From Streptococcus sanguinis (lineage in GTDB: Bacteria > Bacillota > Bacilli > Lactobacillales > Streptococcaceae): DNA of 64,000 bases. The notes under the pieces were generated by a model. The model did not search any database. It worked only from the letters and a program-made list of their open reading frames with translations, and was not told where the DNA came from. The stretch is from assembly GCF_026781265.1 (NCBI RefSeq), contig NZ_JAKUVC010000002.1, positions 62,001 to 126,000 of the forward strand. Reading direction: 5' to 3'. Position numbers and translations under genes: made by a program. Position 1 is the first letter of the stretch, and each line of letters starts with the position of its first letter. Shown in pieces: positions 53,430 to 62,473 of this stretch.

Positions 53430-54200
53430 ATGCAAATGGAAAAAACAATCAGCAAAGCTGTGATTTTGGGGGCTTCGGGAGGTATAGGTCGTCAGTTGGC
53501 TAGAGAACTGGCTCAAAGGACAGACCAGATGGTCTTGGTTGGCAGAGATGAAGCGAAGCTCACTCAGTTGCAAGAGGACTTGTCTGGAGTTAGAGCTAAG
53601 CCTTCCTGCAGAGTTTTGGATTTGCTGGATGCGGCTGCGGTAGACGATTTTGCTCAGCAGCTAGAGGCAGATCTACTGATTAATTGCTGCGGTCTAGCTA
53701 ATTTTGGTCCAGCGCTATCTCTTTCGGAAGCAGATGAAAATGCCCTCTGGCAGGTTAATTATCAGGCACCGATTCGGCTGATGAAGCAAGTCGCAGAGCG
53801 CAATCGCAAGATAAGATTTGTCCAACTTTCCTCTCTGGCAGCGCTTTGTCCCCATCCTTATCTGGCGGCTTACAGCGCTAGCAAGGCCGCTTTGCAGACT
53901 TACTGTCTAGCCTTGCAAGAAGAGATGCGCCTCAAAGGCTCTGAAATGAGAGTTTGTCTTTATATACTGGGACCGGTTCAGACCTCTATCTTCCCTCCAG
54001 AGCTGCAGGATGCTTTGGGTGGAAGTCAGTTGCAGATGAGCCCGGAGATAGCAGCACGACGCATCATCAGACTGCTCCAGCAAGGCCGTTCTTATGCGAT
54101 AGTTGGCAAGAGATATCAACTACTGGCTTGGCTCATGAAGCTACTTCCGCAACGATGGATTATCCGTTTGATTGGCGCTTATCTACGAAAGGGGCTTTGA
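53430..54200 (+). CDS. Short-chain dehydrogenase/reductase
   Basis: A 256-residue classical SDR with the cofactor motif GASGGIGR (about residues 14-21), Asp in VLDLLD, the structural NxxG-like segment as NCCGLANF, the catalytic Ser in VQLSSLAA and YSASK (about residues 152-156). The C-terminal end is hydrophobic and basic (LLAWLMKLLPQRWIIRLIGAYLRKGL), typical of membrane-associated SDRs acting on lipids. It is followed 2 bp later by a GT21-like gene. The four-gene run suggests reduction of a lipid precursor before glycosylation. Confidence 0.85.
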   Translation: MQMEKTISKAVILGASGGIGRQLARELAQRTDQMVLVGRDEAKLTQLQEDLSGVRAKPSCRVLDLLDAAAVDDFAQQLEADLLINCCGLANFGPALSLSEADENALWQVNYQAPIRLMKQVAERNRKIRFVQLSSLAALCPHPYLAAYSASKAALQTYCLALQEEMRLKGSEMRVCLYILGPVQTSIFPPELQDALGGSQLQMSPEIAARRIIRLLQQGRSYAIVGKRYQLLAWLMKLLPQRWIIRLIGAYLRKGL

Positions 54201-54202
54201 TT

Positions 54203-55345
54203 ATGAAACTTATTTTTTTCCTGCTGGCTGCTGCTTACCTGCTTCTCTTTATCTTGCGTTGGCTCTTGTCTTTGGCTTATTTGAAAAAAGGGCAGAGCTC
54301 TTCATCAGACTTTCAAGAGGAGCTTTATACGGTGGTTCAGCCCATCCTATCTGGTGATCCTCGTTTGGAAAATGATTTATTAGCCAATCTCCAACAGACT
54401 GAAGCAGTTGAGTTTTACTGGCTGATTGATCAGTCTGACCCAGAGGCTCAGCGAGTGGCTGACAAGATTTGTCAAAATCCTTCTTATGCCCAGCGCATTC
54501 GCATTTTTCTCATGGAGGATGTCCCCCAGGGGATTAATCCTAAGAGTTATAAGATTGAGCAGATTATAGATGAGCTGACTCGACCATATCTGATTGTTCT
54601 CGATGACGATAGTGTCATTGATTTTTCAAAAATGGGAGAATTGACAGATTATCTGGGTGAGAATGTTATTTTGACAGGCATTCCCTATAATCAGGAGCGA
54701 AGTAATTTCTGGTCCAAGCTAGTAGCTGCTTTTGTCAATGGAAATTCTTTCATTACCTATTTTACCATGGCTGAAGTCAAAGCCAACCACTCGATTAATG
54801 GAATGTTCTACATCCTGCCACTTGAACTGGCTAGGGAGCAGAAGCTCTTCAGTGCTATAAAAGATTATTTGTGTGATGATTTGGCTGTAGCGGATTTTCT
54901 GCGCAGCAAGGGAGTTGAGATTATCCAGACGCGGGTGACCTGTAATGTTCGGACTACTATCAAAGATGCCAAGCAATATTTGCTGCAAATGAAGCGTTGG
55001 CTGCTTTTTAGCTCTATCTATCTGAAAGAGCACTTGGACTGGAAGGTTATTATTTTAATTGCTCTGCCTAGTTTTTTGCCTCTTCCTGCCTTGCTTATTA
55101 GTTTCTTTCTTGGCTGGCCTTTTGTGCTGCTGGCTTTGCTTTTGCTCTTGTTCAAAGCGGTTTGGATGCTGGCTTATCGTCGCCTTATCCTAACTGCTCG
55201 GCCGCATCCTGATGAGGTGTTTTACGAGGTACTGAATGACTTACTCTTGCCTTGGCTTTTCCTCTATGTCTTGCTCAGTCCGCGGGTGATTAACTGGCGG
55301 GGAAGAAAGATTCGAGTGACGGATGGGAAAATCCGCTATGAGTAA
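54203..55345 (+). CDS. Membrane glycosyltransferase, GT2/GT21 (ceramide glucosyltransferase-like)
   Basis: A 380-residue protein. The ATG at 54203 is chosen because AAAGGGG lies 8 bp upstream; the longer frame lies within the SDR gene. It has one N-terminal membrane segment and a cytoplasmic catalytic part with LIVLDDDSVIDF (D2) and LCDDLAVADFL (D3), and the QMKRW motif ((Q/R)xxRW) near residue 260. Two to three C-terminal membrane segments follow. This motif set is that of ceramide glucosyltransferase-like GT21 enzymes, which glycosylate lipid acceptors using a nucleotide sugar. The acceptor in Streptococcus, which has no ceramide, is unknown. Confidence 0.75.
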   Translation: MKLIFFLLAAAYLLLFILRWLLSLAYLKKGQSSSSDFQEELYTVVQPILSGDPRLENDLLANLQQTEAVEFYWLIDQSDPEAQRVADKICQNPSYAQRIRIFLMEDVPQGINPKSYKIEQIIDELTRPYLIVLDDDSVIDFSKMGELTDYLGENVILTGIPYNQERSNFWSKLVAAFVNGNSFITYFTMAEVKANHSINGMFYILPLELAREQKLFSAIKDYLCDDLAVADFLRSKGVEIIQTRVTCNVRTTIKDAKQYLLQMKRWLLFSSIYLKEHLDWKVIILIALPSFLPLPALLISFFLGWPFVLLALLLLLFKAVWMLAYRRLILTARPHPDEVFYEVLNDLLLPWLFLYVLLSPRVINWRGRKIRVTDGKIRYE

Positions 55346-55985
55346 GATGAAGCAGTACTTGGATAAGTTGGATGCTTTGTCGCCAGACCAAACCTTGTTA
55401 AAATCTAGCAAAGTCTTGCTTTTTCTCAGTGGCAGCAGTCATTTGGAGAGCGCTAGTCTGACTTCAGGACAACTTGAGTTTCTTGAGCAGATTTGTCCAC
55501 CAGATTTCTCAGTGGTGCCAAGCAATTTTCCGTTTAACCAGGGATTTGAGCACGGGAGACAAACCCAAGTTGCCTTGTTAGCAGCTTCCATTTCCAATAT
55601 CCGTTATTATTGGTATACTCTCTATAATTCTCGCTTTCAGGAGGCTTTGCAACGGCATTTATCTCCTTTACTGGATGCTGAGGAGGCTGTCATTATCTGC
55701 AAAAGCTCGGGACTCAATATGCTGACCCAGTGGCTGGAGGGCTTGGGTGAGGAAAATCTGCCGATCAGACTGAGAGTGATTGCGCTGGGGCCTGTTTCAC
55801 GGAGACTCCTAAATCGCAAGGATATTGACTTGCTGGTCATCAAGGGCAGGAAGGATATATACAGCAGATGTCTTGATAGCCATCCAGCAGATGTGATGGT
55901 GTATAGCAATCATTTTGATTATGAATACAGGGAAGATGTGAAAGGATTAGTTGATGAATGGATTAGACAAAGTGATAAAGATTGA
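55338..55985 (+). CDS. Uncharacterised protein of the glycolipid-like cluster
   Basis: A 215-residue soluble protein. The ATG at 55338 overlaps the upstream stop by 8 bp, and the gene overlaps the next by 32 bp. Alternating hydrophobic strands (SSKVLLFLSGSSH, EAVIICKSSGLNML, LRVIALGPVSRRL, DIDLLVIKGRKD) give the look of an alpha/beta fold like that of alpha/beta hydrolases. The elbow reads CKSSGLN, without the standard GxSxG. It could be a lipid-handling hydrolase or a structural relative; no known family is recognised. Confidence 0.65.
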   Translation: MSKMKQYLDKLDALSPDQTLLKSSKVLLFLSGSSHLESASLTSGQLEFLEQICPPDFSVVPSNFPFNQGFEHGRQTQVALLAASISNIRYYWYTLYNSRFQEALQRHLSPLLDAEEAVIICKSSGLNMLTQWLEGLGEENLPIRLRVIALGPVSRRLLNRKDIDLLVIKGRKDIYSRCLDSHPADVMVYSNHFDYEYREDVKGLVDEWIRQSDKD

Positions 55986-57237
55986 TGTGATTAGTGTGCC
56001 ATTTAGTGGCCACCTGCTGCCTACTTTGACCTTAGTCAAGCCTCTGCTGACGGATTCGCGTTTTCAAATTCGGGTTATCACTGGTTGCCAAAAGAAAGAG
56101 CTAGTAGAGGAAATCGGTTTTGACTGTCTAGCCCTCTTTCCAGAAAGACCGACAGTGATGGAGGACATCGCCAACACCCCGCAGCAAAGCAATCCTTTGA
56201 TTACCTATCAGCAGTTTCTAGCCAATTCTAGACTCATTCCAGAAGTTATAGACGAATTAAATCGAATTTGGCAAGAGGACGGTAAACCGGATTTGGTCAT
56301 AGCAGATTTTGTTGCTTCACCAGCGGGCCTGATTTCTGATCGCTTTGGCATCCCCTGGATAACCACGATTCCGAGTCCGGTTGCGATTGAATGCCGGACG
56401 ACAACGCCGACCTATTTGGGAGGATGGAAACCTCATCAGGGTGTCTTATACAAGTTCAGAGATGCCTTGGGCAGGCATGCTATTCGCTGTGGAAAGAAAA
56501 TGGCCTTTGCTTTAGTCCGGAAAAGTTTGGGAGACTATCAAGATTTTAAACTCTATCGGGAAGACGGCTCAGAAGCTATTTATTCGCCTTACTCTATCTT
56601 AGCTTTGGGCATGAAAGAGCTGGAGTTTCGAGATGACTTTCCGCAGCACCTCCGCTGGGTTGGCTACAAATGCCTGTCCTTTGATCGCCTGCCTGCAGCC
56701 CATGAGTCTTATTTTGAGACCGATAAGAAGCGGGTTTTAGTGACTTGCGGTACGCATTTGAAATGGGAGAAGGAGCGCATGGTGGAGAGAGCGAAAAAGC
56801 TGAGTCAGCTCTACCCAGATTACCTCTTTTACGTCACCTTGGGAGAAGCTAGTGGCTTGGAGAATCCTCCGAACAGACTGGCGGAAAACCTGCTGCTCTT
56901 TGACTATCTGCCCTATACCGATATTCTGGATAAGATAGATTTTGCCATTCAGCACGCAGGAACGGGTATTATGATGGCCTGTATTGAGCATGAGATTCCC
57001 AGTCTCATTTTGCCGCAGGATTATGACCAGTTTGACAATGCCGTTCGTGCTGAGCTGGCCCAGGTGGGGCTGGTTGCTCGAAGAAAGAACGATGCAGAAG
57101 TGCTGCGCCTTTTTAAGGAATTGACAAATCGCACGGACTGGTCTCACTTGAAAACTCTTGCCCAGCAAAGCAAAGAATATCAGCCTACAGAGATTCTCTA
57201 TCAAGAGCTGAGGCGGCTTTTGAAAGTTGATTTGTAA
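55954..57237 (+). CDS. MGT-type glycosyltransferase (GT1)
   Basis: A 427-residue GT-B enzyme. The N-terminal domain has IDVISVPFSGHLLPTLTLVKPL, typical of acceptor-binding GT1 domains. The C-terminal donor domain has FAIQHAGTGIMMACIEHEIPSLILPQDYDQFDNA, the variant of the HGGxGT...P...DQ..NA signature used by macrolide, sterol and glycolipid glucosyltransferases. The ATG at 55954 is chosen because AAAGGA lies 8 bp ahead. With the SDR and GT21-like genes it suggests a second glycosylation of a lipid. Confidence 0.85.
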   Translation: MNGLDKVIKIDVISVPFSGHLLPTLTLVKPLLTDSRFQIRVITGCQKKELVEEIGFDCLALFPERPTVMEDIANTPQQSNPLITYQQFLANSRLIPEVIDELNRIWQEDGKPDLVIADFVASPAGLISDRFGIPWITTIPSPVAIECRTTTPTYLGGWKPHQGVLYKFRDALGRHAIRCGKKMAFALVRKSLGDYQDFKLYREDGSEAIYSPYSILALGMKELEFRDDFPQHLRWVGYKCLSFDRLPAAHESYFETDKKRVLVTCGTHLKWEKERMVERAKKLSQLYPDYLFYVTLGEASGLENPPNRLAENLLLFDYLPYTDILDKIDFAIQHAGTGIMMACIEHEIPSLILPQDYDQFDNAVRAELAQVGLVARRKNDAEVLRLFKELTNRTDWSHLKTLAQQSKEYQPTEILYQELRRLLKVDL

Positions 57238-57357
57238 ATTTAATTTATTGACGAATACAGCCTACAGTGAATAGCTGCTCGATTCTGATAAAAGATGTAG
57301 AGTTGAAACTGCCGATTTTGTAAAAAGGCTGATGAAGAAGAATAAAAGGAGAAAACC

Positions 57358-57723
57358 ATGAGACTTTGGCACCAAGATTTAATTGAAAAACTTCCGCGCC
57401 AGCAGCTTTTAGGACAGCATCGAGAGTGTGCAGCCTTGCGTGGTCGAGGGTGGGGTAAGCCGCATGCGACGGTCAACTATGTTTTTGAGCACAGTCCTTA
57501 TTACCTGTATGCTTATCACTTGCTGATTATGGAGGAGATGCAACAACGGGGCTATCAGCCGGATCCCGTTTGGCTGGATAAAGACTACCGTGGCAAGACC
57601 TGCCCACCCTACCAGGAGTTGCTAGCTGAGGAGCTCGAACATCCCATTTATCCGGAGCATGACGCAGCCTATCTGCAAGAATGCTTGGAAAATCTGAAAG
57701 AGAAGGGGATAGATATTGTCTGA
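57358..57723 (+). CDS. Pyrimidine-dimer DNA glycosylase-like protein (TIGR02328 type)
   Basis: A 121-residue protein of the small family resembling T4 endonuclease V. MRLWHQDLIEKLPRQQLLGQHRECAALRGRGWGK carries the conserved basic N-terminus and the HRE(C)-type segment. HATVNYVFEHSPYYLYAYHLLIMEEM follows, and the C-terminus holds a YPEHD motif. T4 endonuclease V cuts at UV photoproducts; activity of these bacterial homologues is largely unproven. AAGGAG precedes the ATG. Confidence 0.75.
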   Translation: MRLWHQDLIEKLPRQQLLGQHRECAALRGRGWGKPHATVNYVFEHSPYYLYAYHLLIMEEMQQRGYQPDPVWLDKDYRGKTCPPYQELLAEELEHPIYPEHDAAYLQECLENLKEKGIDIV

Positions 57724-57802
57724 TTTCCAAGTGCCAAGACGGCATAGTATTAAGGTTATAGAACAAAAATAAGGAAGAGACAGTGCTCTTCCTTTTTGGC
57801 TT

Positions 57803-58618
57803 TTATGAGTTCAAAATAAACTTCTCAATAGCTGTAGCGACCCCATTTTCTTCACAACTGTCTGTGACAGCATGGGCAATGCTTTTGACATAGTCTGAAG
57901 CATTGCCCATGGCTACACCGAGGCCTGCATATTCCAGCATTTCGATGTCGTTGTTGGCATCACCGATTGCCATGATTTCTTGAGGATTGACGTCTAATTG
58001 TTTAGCCAGTCGCTCTAGGGCAAAGGCTTTGGTTACACCGGACGGCATAGCCTCGTAAATGACCGGCTGAGAGCGCACACCACTGAAACGCTGGCAGATT
58101 TCTTGGCCAAAGTCAGCTTCAAAAGCATCTACTTGCTCTTGGCTGCCTAAAAACATAGCTTGGAACATTCTGTGTTGACCGCTGCAAGCTTCTTCTAGGC
58201 TAATCTCGGTTGGAGTGGTGAAGACTAAGCTAGCATCGTTCACGACATAGGAACTGGCTTTTTCTCCGACGACGAAATAATGCTCCTCATCAAAGAGAGT
58301 CAGCTGGACAGGGCTATTTTCAGACAGACTATAGAGATAGCGAATATCCTGGCCGCTCAGCTCTTGCCAGTCTACCAGACCCCAGTCGCTGGTCTGATGA
58401 GTAGCGCAGCCATTGTCCACGATGACATATTCGTTTTCTTGTGCAAGGCCCAGCTTGTCATAATAAGGCTTGACGCCGACCAAGGGGCGACCTGTGCAGA
58501 GGACTAATTTAACCCCTTTATCAATGGCTTGGTGGATAGCCTCAATGTGAGCCTGAGGAATTTCTTTTTTGCTGTTGAGCAAGGTGCCGTCCATATCAAG
58601 TGCAAGAATTTTAATCAT
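57803..58618 (-). CDS. Cof-type HAD-superfamily phosphatase
   Basis: A 271-residue type IIB HAD phosphatase. It has motif I LALDMDGTLLN (nucleophile Asp about residue 7), motif II VLCTGRPL, Lys in GVTKAFAL and motif III/IV AIGDANNDIEMLEYAGLGVAMGNA. Related YidA enzymes hydrolyse sugar phosphates. The substrate here is not predictable. Single gene on the minus strand. Confidence 0.92.
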   Translation of the reverse strand: MIKILALDMDGTLLNSKKEIPQAHIEAIHQAIDKGVKLVLCTGRPLVGVKPYYDKLGLAQENEYVIVDNGCATHQTSDWGLVDWQELSGQDIRYLYSLSENSPVQLTLFDEEHYFVVGEKASSYVVNDASLVFTTPTEISLEEACSGQHRMFQAMFLGSQEQVDAFEADFGQEICQRFSGVRSQPVIYEAMPSGVTKAFALERLAKQLDVNPQEIMAIGDANNDIEMLEYAGLGVAMGNASDYVKSIAHAVTDSCEENGVATAIEKFILNS

Positions 58619-58740
58619 AAAGTGTCTCCAAAATTATTCTTTGACTAGTATAGCATAATTTACAGAGAAAGTCCGAGTCTATAGGAAAAATCACTGGTCT
58701 TGTGTTATAATAAATAGAATACCCTAAAAGGATGAGACAA

Positions 58741-60564
58741 ATGAATTTAGAAGATTTGAAAAAACGTCAGGAGAAAATCCGCAATTTCTCCATCATTGCC
58801 CACATCGACCACGGGAAATCAACCTTGGCTGACCGGATTTTGGAGGCAACTGAAACGGTTTCCAGCAGGGAAATGCAGGCCCAACTCTTGGACAGCATGG
58901 ACTTGGAGCGGGAGCGCGGTATCACCATTAAGCTCAATGCTATCGAGCTCAATTATACTGCCAAGGACGGTGAAACCTATATTTTCCACTTGATTGACAC
59001 GCCGGGACACGTGGACTTTACCTATGAGGTATCGCGGTCGCTAGCGGCTTGTGAAGGGGCTATTTTGGTCGTGGATGCAGCTCAGGGGATTGAAGCTCAG
59101 ACCTTGGCAAATGTCTATCTAGCGCTGGACAATGACTTGGAAATCCTGCCAGTTATTAATAAAATTGACCTGCCAGCTGCGGATCCAGAGCGGGTGCGGG
59201 CAGAAATTGAAGATGTGATTGGGTTGGATGCTAGCGAAGCCGTATTGGCTTCTGCCAAGGCTGGCATCGGAATTGAGGAAATTTTAGAGCAGATTGTGGA
59301 AAAAGTTCCAGCTCCGACTGGAAATGTAGAGGCACCGCTCAAGGCCTTGATTTTTGACTCTGTCTATGACGCCTATCGCGGGGTAATCCTGCAAGTGCGG
59401 GTTATGGACGGTGTGGTCAAACCGGGAGATACCATTCAGCTCATGAGCAATGGCAAGACCTTTGATGTGACTGAGGTCGGCATCTTTACGCCCAAGGCTA
59501 TTGGCCGCGATTTCTTAGCGACAGGGGATGTTGGCTATATCGCAGCTTCTATCAAGACGGTACAGGATACTCGGGTCGGGGATACAGTGACCTTGGCGGA
59601 CAATCCAGCTGCAGAGCCACTAGCTGGCTACAAGCAGATGAATCCTATGGTCTTCGCCGGTCTCTATCCTATCGAGTCCAATAAATACAATGACCTACGT
59701 GAGGCTCTTGAAAAGCTCCAGCTAAACGACGCCAGTCTGCAGTTTGAACCAGAAACATCACAGGCATTAGGATTTGGTTTCCGTTGTGGTTTCCTGGGTT
59801 TGCTGCACATGGATGTCATTCAAGAGCGCTTGGAGCGTGAGTTCAATATTGATTTGATTATGACGGCGCCATCCGTTATCTATAAGGTCAATATGACAGA
59901 TGGTGCTTCAATTGATGTGTCCAATCCGAGCGAATTTCCAGACCCGACCAAGATTGATTCCATTGAAGAGCCTTATGTCAAGGCGCAGATTATGGTGCCT
60001 CAGGAATTTGTCGGAGCAGTGATGGAGTTGGCTCAGCGCAAGCGTGGTGACTTTGTGACCATGGACTATATCGATGATAATCGGGTCAATGTCATCTATC
60101 AAATCCCACTTGCTGAAATCGTCTTTGACTTCTTTGACAAGCTCAAGTCATCTACTCGTGGCTATGCTAGCTTTGACTATGAAATTTCTGAGTATCGCTC
60201 GTCCAAGCTGGTGAAGATGGATATTCTCCTCAATGGCGACAAGGTTGATGCTCTCAGCTTTATCGTTCACAAGGAATTTGCCTATGAGCGCGGTAAGCTG
60301 ATTGTAGACAAGCTCAAAAAAATCATTCCTCGTCAGCAGTTTGAAGTACCCATTCAGGCCGCTATCGGACAGAAAATCGTGGCTCGGACAGACATCAAGG
60401 CTTTGCGTAAAAATGTCTTGGCCAAGTGTTATGGTGGTGACGTTTCTCGGAAGCGCAAACTCCTAGAAAAACAAAAAGCTGGTAAAAAACGCATGAAAGC
60501 TATCGGATCTGTCGAAGTCCCACAAGAGGCCTTCCTCAGCGTCCTGAGTATGGATGAGGAATAA
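58741..60564 (+). CDS. lepA: Elongation factor 4 (LepA)
   Basis: A 607-residue translational GTPase acting on the ribosome. The G domain has G1 AHIDHGKST, the G2 region [10 protein letters not shown]3 DTPGHVDF and G4 NKIDLP. The EF4-specific C-terminal part ends in [31 protein letters not shown]. The ATG at 58741 is chosen because AAAAGGA lies 9 bp ahead. A TATAAT-like -10 is seen near 58705. Intact and of normal length. Confidence 0.97.
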   Translation: MNLEDLKKRQEKIRNFSIIAHIDHGKSTLADRILEATETVSSREMQAQLLDSMDLERERGITIKLNAIELNYTAKDGETYIFHLIDTPGHVDFTYEVSRSLAACEGAILVVDAAQGIEAQTLANVYLALDNDLEILPVINKIDLPAADPERVRAEIEDVIGLDASEAVLASAKAGIGIEEILEQIVEKVPAPTGNVEAPLKALIFDSVYDAYRGVILQVRVMDGVVKPGDTIQLMSNGKTFDVTEVGIFTPKAIGRDFLATGDVGYIAASIKTVQDTRVGDTVTLADNPAAEPLAGYKQMNPMVFAGLYPIESNKYNDLREALEKLQLNDASLQFEPETSQALGFGFRCGFLGLLHMDVIQERLEREFNIDLIMTAPSVIYKVNMTDGASIDVSNPSEFPDPTKIDSIEEPYVKAQIMVPQEFVGAVMELAQRKRGDFVTMDYIDDNRVNVIYQIPLAEIVFDFFDKLKSSTRGYASFDYEISEYRSSKLVKMDILLNGDKVDALSFIVHKEFAYERGKLIVDKLKKIIPRQQFEVPIQAAIGQKIVARTDIKALRKNVLAKCYGGDVSRKRKLLEKQKAGKKRMKAIGSVEVPQEAFLSVLSMDEE

Positions 60565-60606
60565 AGTCTTATTTCTCTAGGTAATATATCCCAAAAGGAG
60601 AAAATC

Positions 60607-61239
60607 ATGAAACGATCATATCTGCTTGGAGCAGTTCTGATATTAACTTCACTTACTCTTGCATCGTGTGCCAATTCTGGACAAAAGACTAGTCAATCTA
60701 GTTCTTCAACCAGTTCCAGTGCACAAGTGAAAAAGAAGTCTTCAAATTCTTCTTCTAAAAAAAGCAAGAACAAAACCAATCAAGAAACAAAACGTGTTGG
60801 TTCTCCAGAGTTTGGTTATATCAATATTCCAAGTAAATGGATTAAATTTTTTGATGCAGAGGTTGAGGGACTTATCCAATATACCGACGGTTCTGCTTAT
60901 AATATCGTTACCATGAATGCTGTTTCCAAGGCAGAAGCTGAAGTAGCAGATGGTGAGACTTTCAATGCAGAAACAATTGCTCAGCATGTAGCCTATAATT
61001 GGAGTCAAAAAGATAATATTGAGAAGATGTGGGGCTCTAAAAGTACTGTCTCAGGAATAGAAGCCTTTCAAATAAACATCATTCTGAAATCGGGGCAATT
61101 TGCTAATACATTGGTTTTCCAAAAAGATGACAAAGTCTATATACTATCCTTTGAAGGCGACGAAGAAACTCTTGATGATTTCATTACAAACATGAAAGAT
61201 ACTTGGAGCCTTGATGGCAAGGGAGCAGTCAGCGAATAA
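60607..61239 (+). CDS. Lipoprotein, paralogue of the one at 62474
   Basis: A 210-residue lipoprotein with the lipobox LASC (Cys about residue 21), a Ser/Lys-rich linker (about residues 24-60) and a C-terminal domain of about 145 residues. That domain starts RVGSPEFGYINIPSKWIKF and holds YTDGSAYNIVTMNA and NAETIAQHVAYNW. The domain is shared almost in register with the gene at 62474, on the other side of pnuC. The function is unknown, and no catalytic motif is visible. Confidence 0.75.
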   Translation: MKRSYLLGAVLILTSLTLASCANSGQKTSQSSSSTSSSAQVKKKSSNSSSKKSKNKTNQETKRVGSPEFGYINIPSKWIKFFDAEVEGLIQYTDGSAYNIVTMNAVSKAEAEVADGETFNAETIAQHVAYNWSQKDNIEKMWGSKSTVSGIEAFQINIILKSGQFANTLVFQKDDKVYILSFEGDEETLDDFITNMKDTWSLDGKGAVSE

Positions 61240-61244
61240 TAGTT

Positions 61245-61287
61245 TAAAAAACAAGAGGCCTATTTATTAAGTCTCTTGTTTTTTTTC
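61245..61287 (+). terminator. Rho-independent terminator
   Basis: AAAACAAGAG pairs with CTCTTGTTTT around a 14-nt loop; a long T run follows. Confidence 0.85.
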
Positions 61288-61337
61288 AGTGTAGAAGCTA
61301 ATTATGTTTCACAAATAGATAGTAACAAATCAGAAAA

Positions 61338-61412
61338 AACGTTCGACTACTATCAAATCTAAGTAAAAAGACTTACAAAAATTTGTAGGTCTTTTCTTGA
61401 AATCCGAACGTT
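61338..61412. repeat. Nested inverted repeat
   Basis: Outer arms AACGTTCG (61338-61345) and CGAACGTT (61405-61412) enclose an inner 14-bp stem AAAAGACTTACAAA/TTTGTAGGTCTTTT (about 61366-61394). The inner stem could terminate minus-strand transcription. The whole unit resembles a small non-coding mobile or cruciform element; no gene lies on it. Confidence 0.55.
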
Positions 61413-61435
61413 AGAAAATCTTTTTTTGATTTTAC

Positions 61436-61466
61436 TTGACATTTTCTGAAATAGGAATATGATAAA
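61436..61466 (+). promoter_or_regulatory. Promoter of pnuC
   Basis: TTGACA with a 16-bp spacer to TATGAT, just ahead of the structured leader. Confidence 0.6.
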
Positions 61467-61467
61467 A

Positions 61468-61555
61468 TGTGAACACTTTATAAGACAAATCTTGTACGTG
61501 TTCGAAAATAATAGAGCGTTGCATCCGTAAGTCAATTTGACACGGCTCTTAAAAA
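61468..61555 (+). promoter_or_regulatory. Probable NAD+-II riboswitch (pnuC motif)
   Basis: The leader of the pnuC gene holds stem GAACAC/GTGTTC (61471-61503) enclosing CTTTATAAGACAAATCTTGTA. A second hairpin (GAGC...GCTC with inner GTCAA/TTGAC) follows before the ribosome binding site. An ACACG segment in the second hairpin can pair with CGTGT of the first, giving a plausible switch that hides the translation start. pnuC-motif RNAs that bind NAD+ or nicotinamide riboside are known upstream of streptococcal pnuC. The class is assigned from memory of the motif and from context. Confidence 0.6.
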
Positions 61556-61570
61556 ACAAAAGGAGAAAGA

Positions 61571-62362
61571 ATGAATACTTATATCCAAAAGAAAATCGCA
61601 AACATGAAGCTGACGCTTTCTGAAATGTCTGGTGGCTACAAACGAATGGTGACTAGCATGAAGAAGCTCGGCTTTTCTGGTACCTTGAAGCTTATCTGGG
61701 ACGATTTGTTTGCTCATCGCAGTCTAGGTCAATGGTTTTATCTCTTGATTCTAGGGAGTTTTCCGCTCTGGCTAGAGCTGATATATGAACATCGCATCGT
61801 GGATTGGACAGGGATGATTTGCAGTCTGACTGGGATTATCTGTGTAATCTTCGTTTCTGAAGGACGGGCTAGCAATTACCTCTTTGGTTTGATCAATTCT
61901 GTGATTTACTTGATTTTGGCTTTACAGAAAGGCTTCTATGGCGAGGTCCTGACGACTCTTTACTTTACCATCATGCAGCCAATTGGCCTCTTAGTGTGGA
62001 TTTATCAAGGTCAGTTTAAGAAAGAAAAGCAAGAGTTTGTTGCTCGTAAGCTAGATGCTAAAGGATGGACAAAATATCTATCACTCAGTGTGCTTTGGTG
62101 GTTGGTCTTTGGTTTGATTTATCAGTCTGTGGGGGCTAATCGTCCTTATCGTGATTCAATCACGGATGCGACAAATGGAGTAGGGCAAATCTTGATGACG
62201 GCTGTTTATCGCGAACAGTGGATTTTCTGGGCAGCGACCAATATTTTTTCTATCTACCTCTGGTGGGGTGAAAGCCTTCAGATTCAAGGGAAATATTTGA
62301 TTTATTTAATCAACAGTTTGGTCGGATGGTACCAGTGGAATAAGGCCGCTAAAAAAGCATAG
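61571..62362 (+). CDS. pnuC: Nicotinamide riboside transporter PnuC
   Basis: A 263-residue membrane protein with about seven hydrophobic segments and the PnuC segments GMICSLTGIICVIFVSEGRASNYLFGLINSVIYL and WWGESLQIQGKYLIYLINSLVGWYQW. It carries nicotinamide riboside into the cell for NAD synthesis. AAGGAG lies ahead of the ATG and near a structured leader that may sense NAD+. Confidence 0.93.
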   Translation: MNTYIQKKIANMKLTLSEMSGGYKRMVTSMKKLGFSGTLKLIWDDLFAHRSLGQWFYLLILGSFPLWLELIYEHRIVDWTGMICSLTGIICVIFVSEGRASNYLFGLINSVIYLILALQKGFYGEVLTTLYFTIMQPIGLLVWIYQGQFKKEKQEFVARKLDAKGWTKYLSLSVLWWLVFGLIYQSVGANRPYRDSITDATNGVGQILMTAVYREQWIFWAATNIFSIYLWWGESLQIQGKYLIYLINSLVGWYQWNKAAKKA

Positions 62363-62473
62363 TCCTATAAATGGAAAAAGAAATCGGATGCGACAATGTC
62401 TCTCTTTCCTTTCGTCCTAAAAATATGGTAAACTAGTATTAGTAAAATTTATTAGATTTAGGAAGGAATGACC

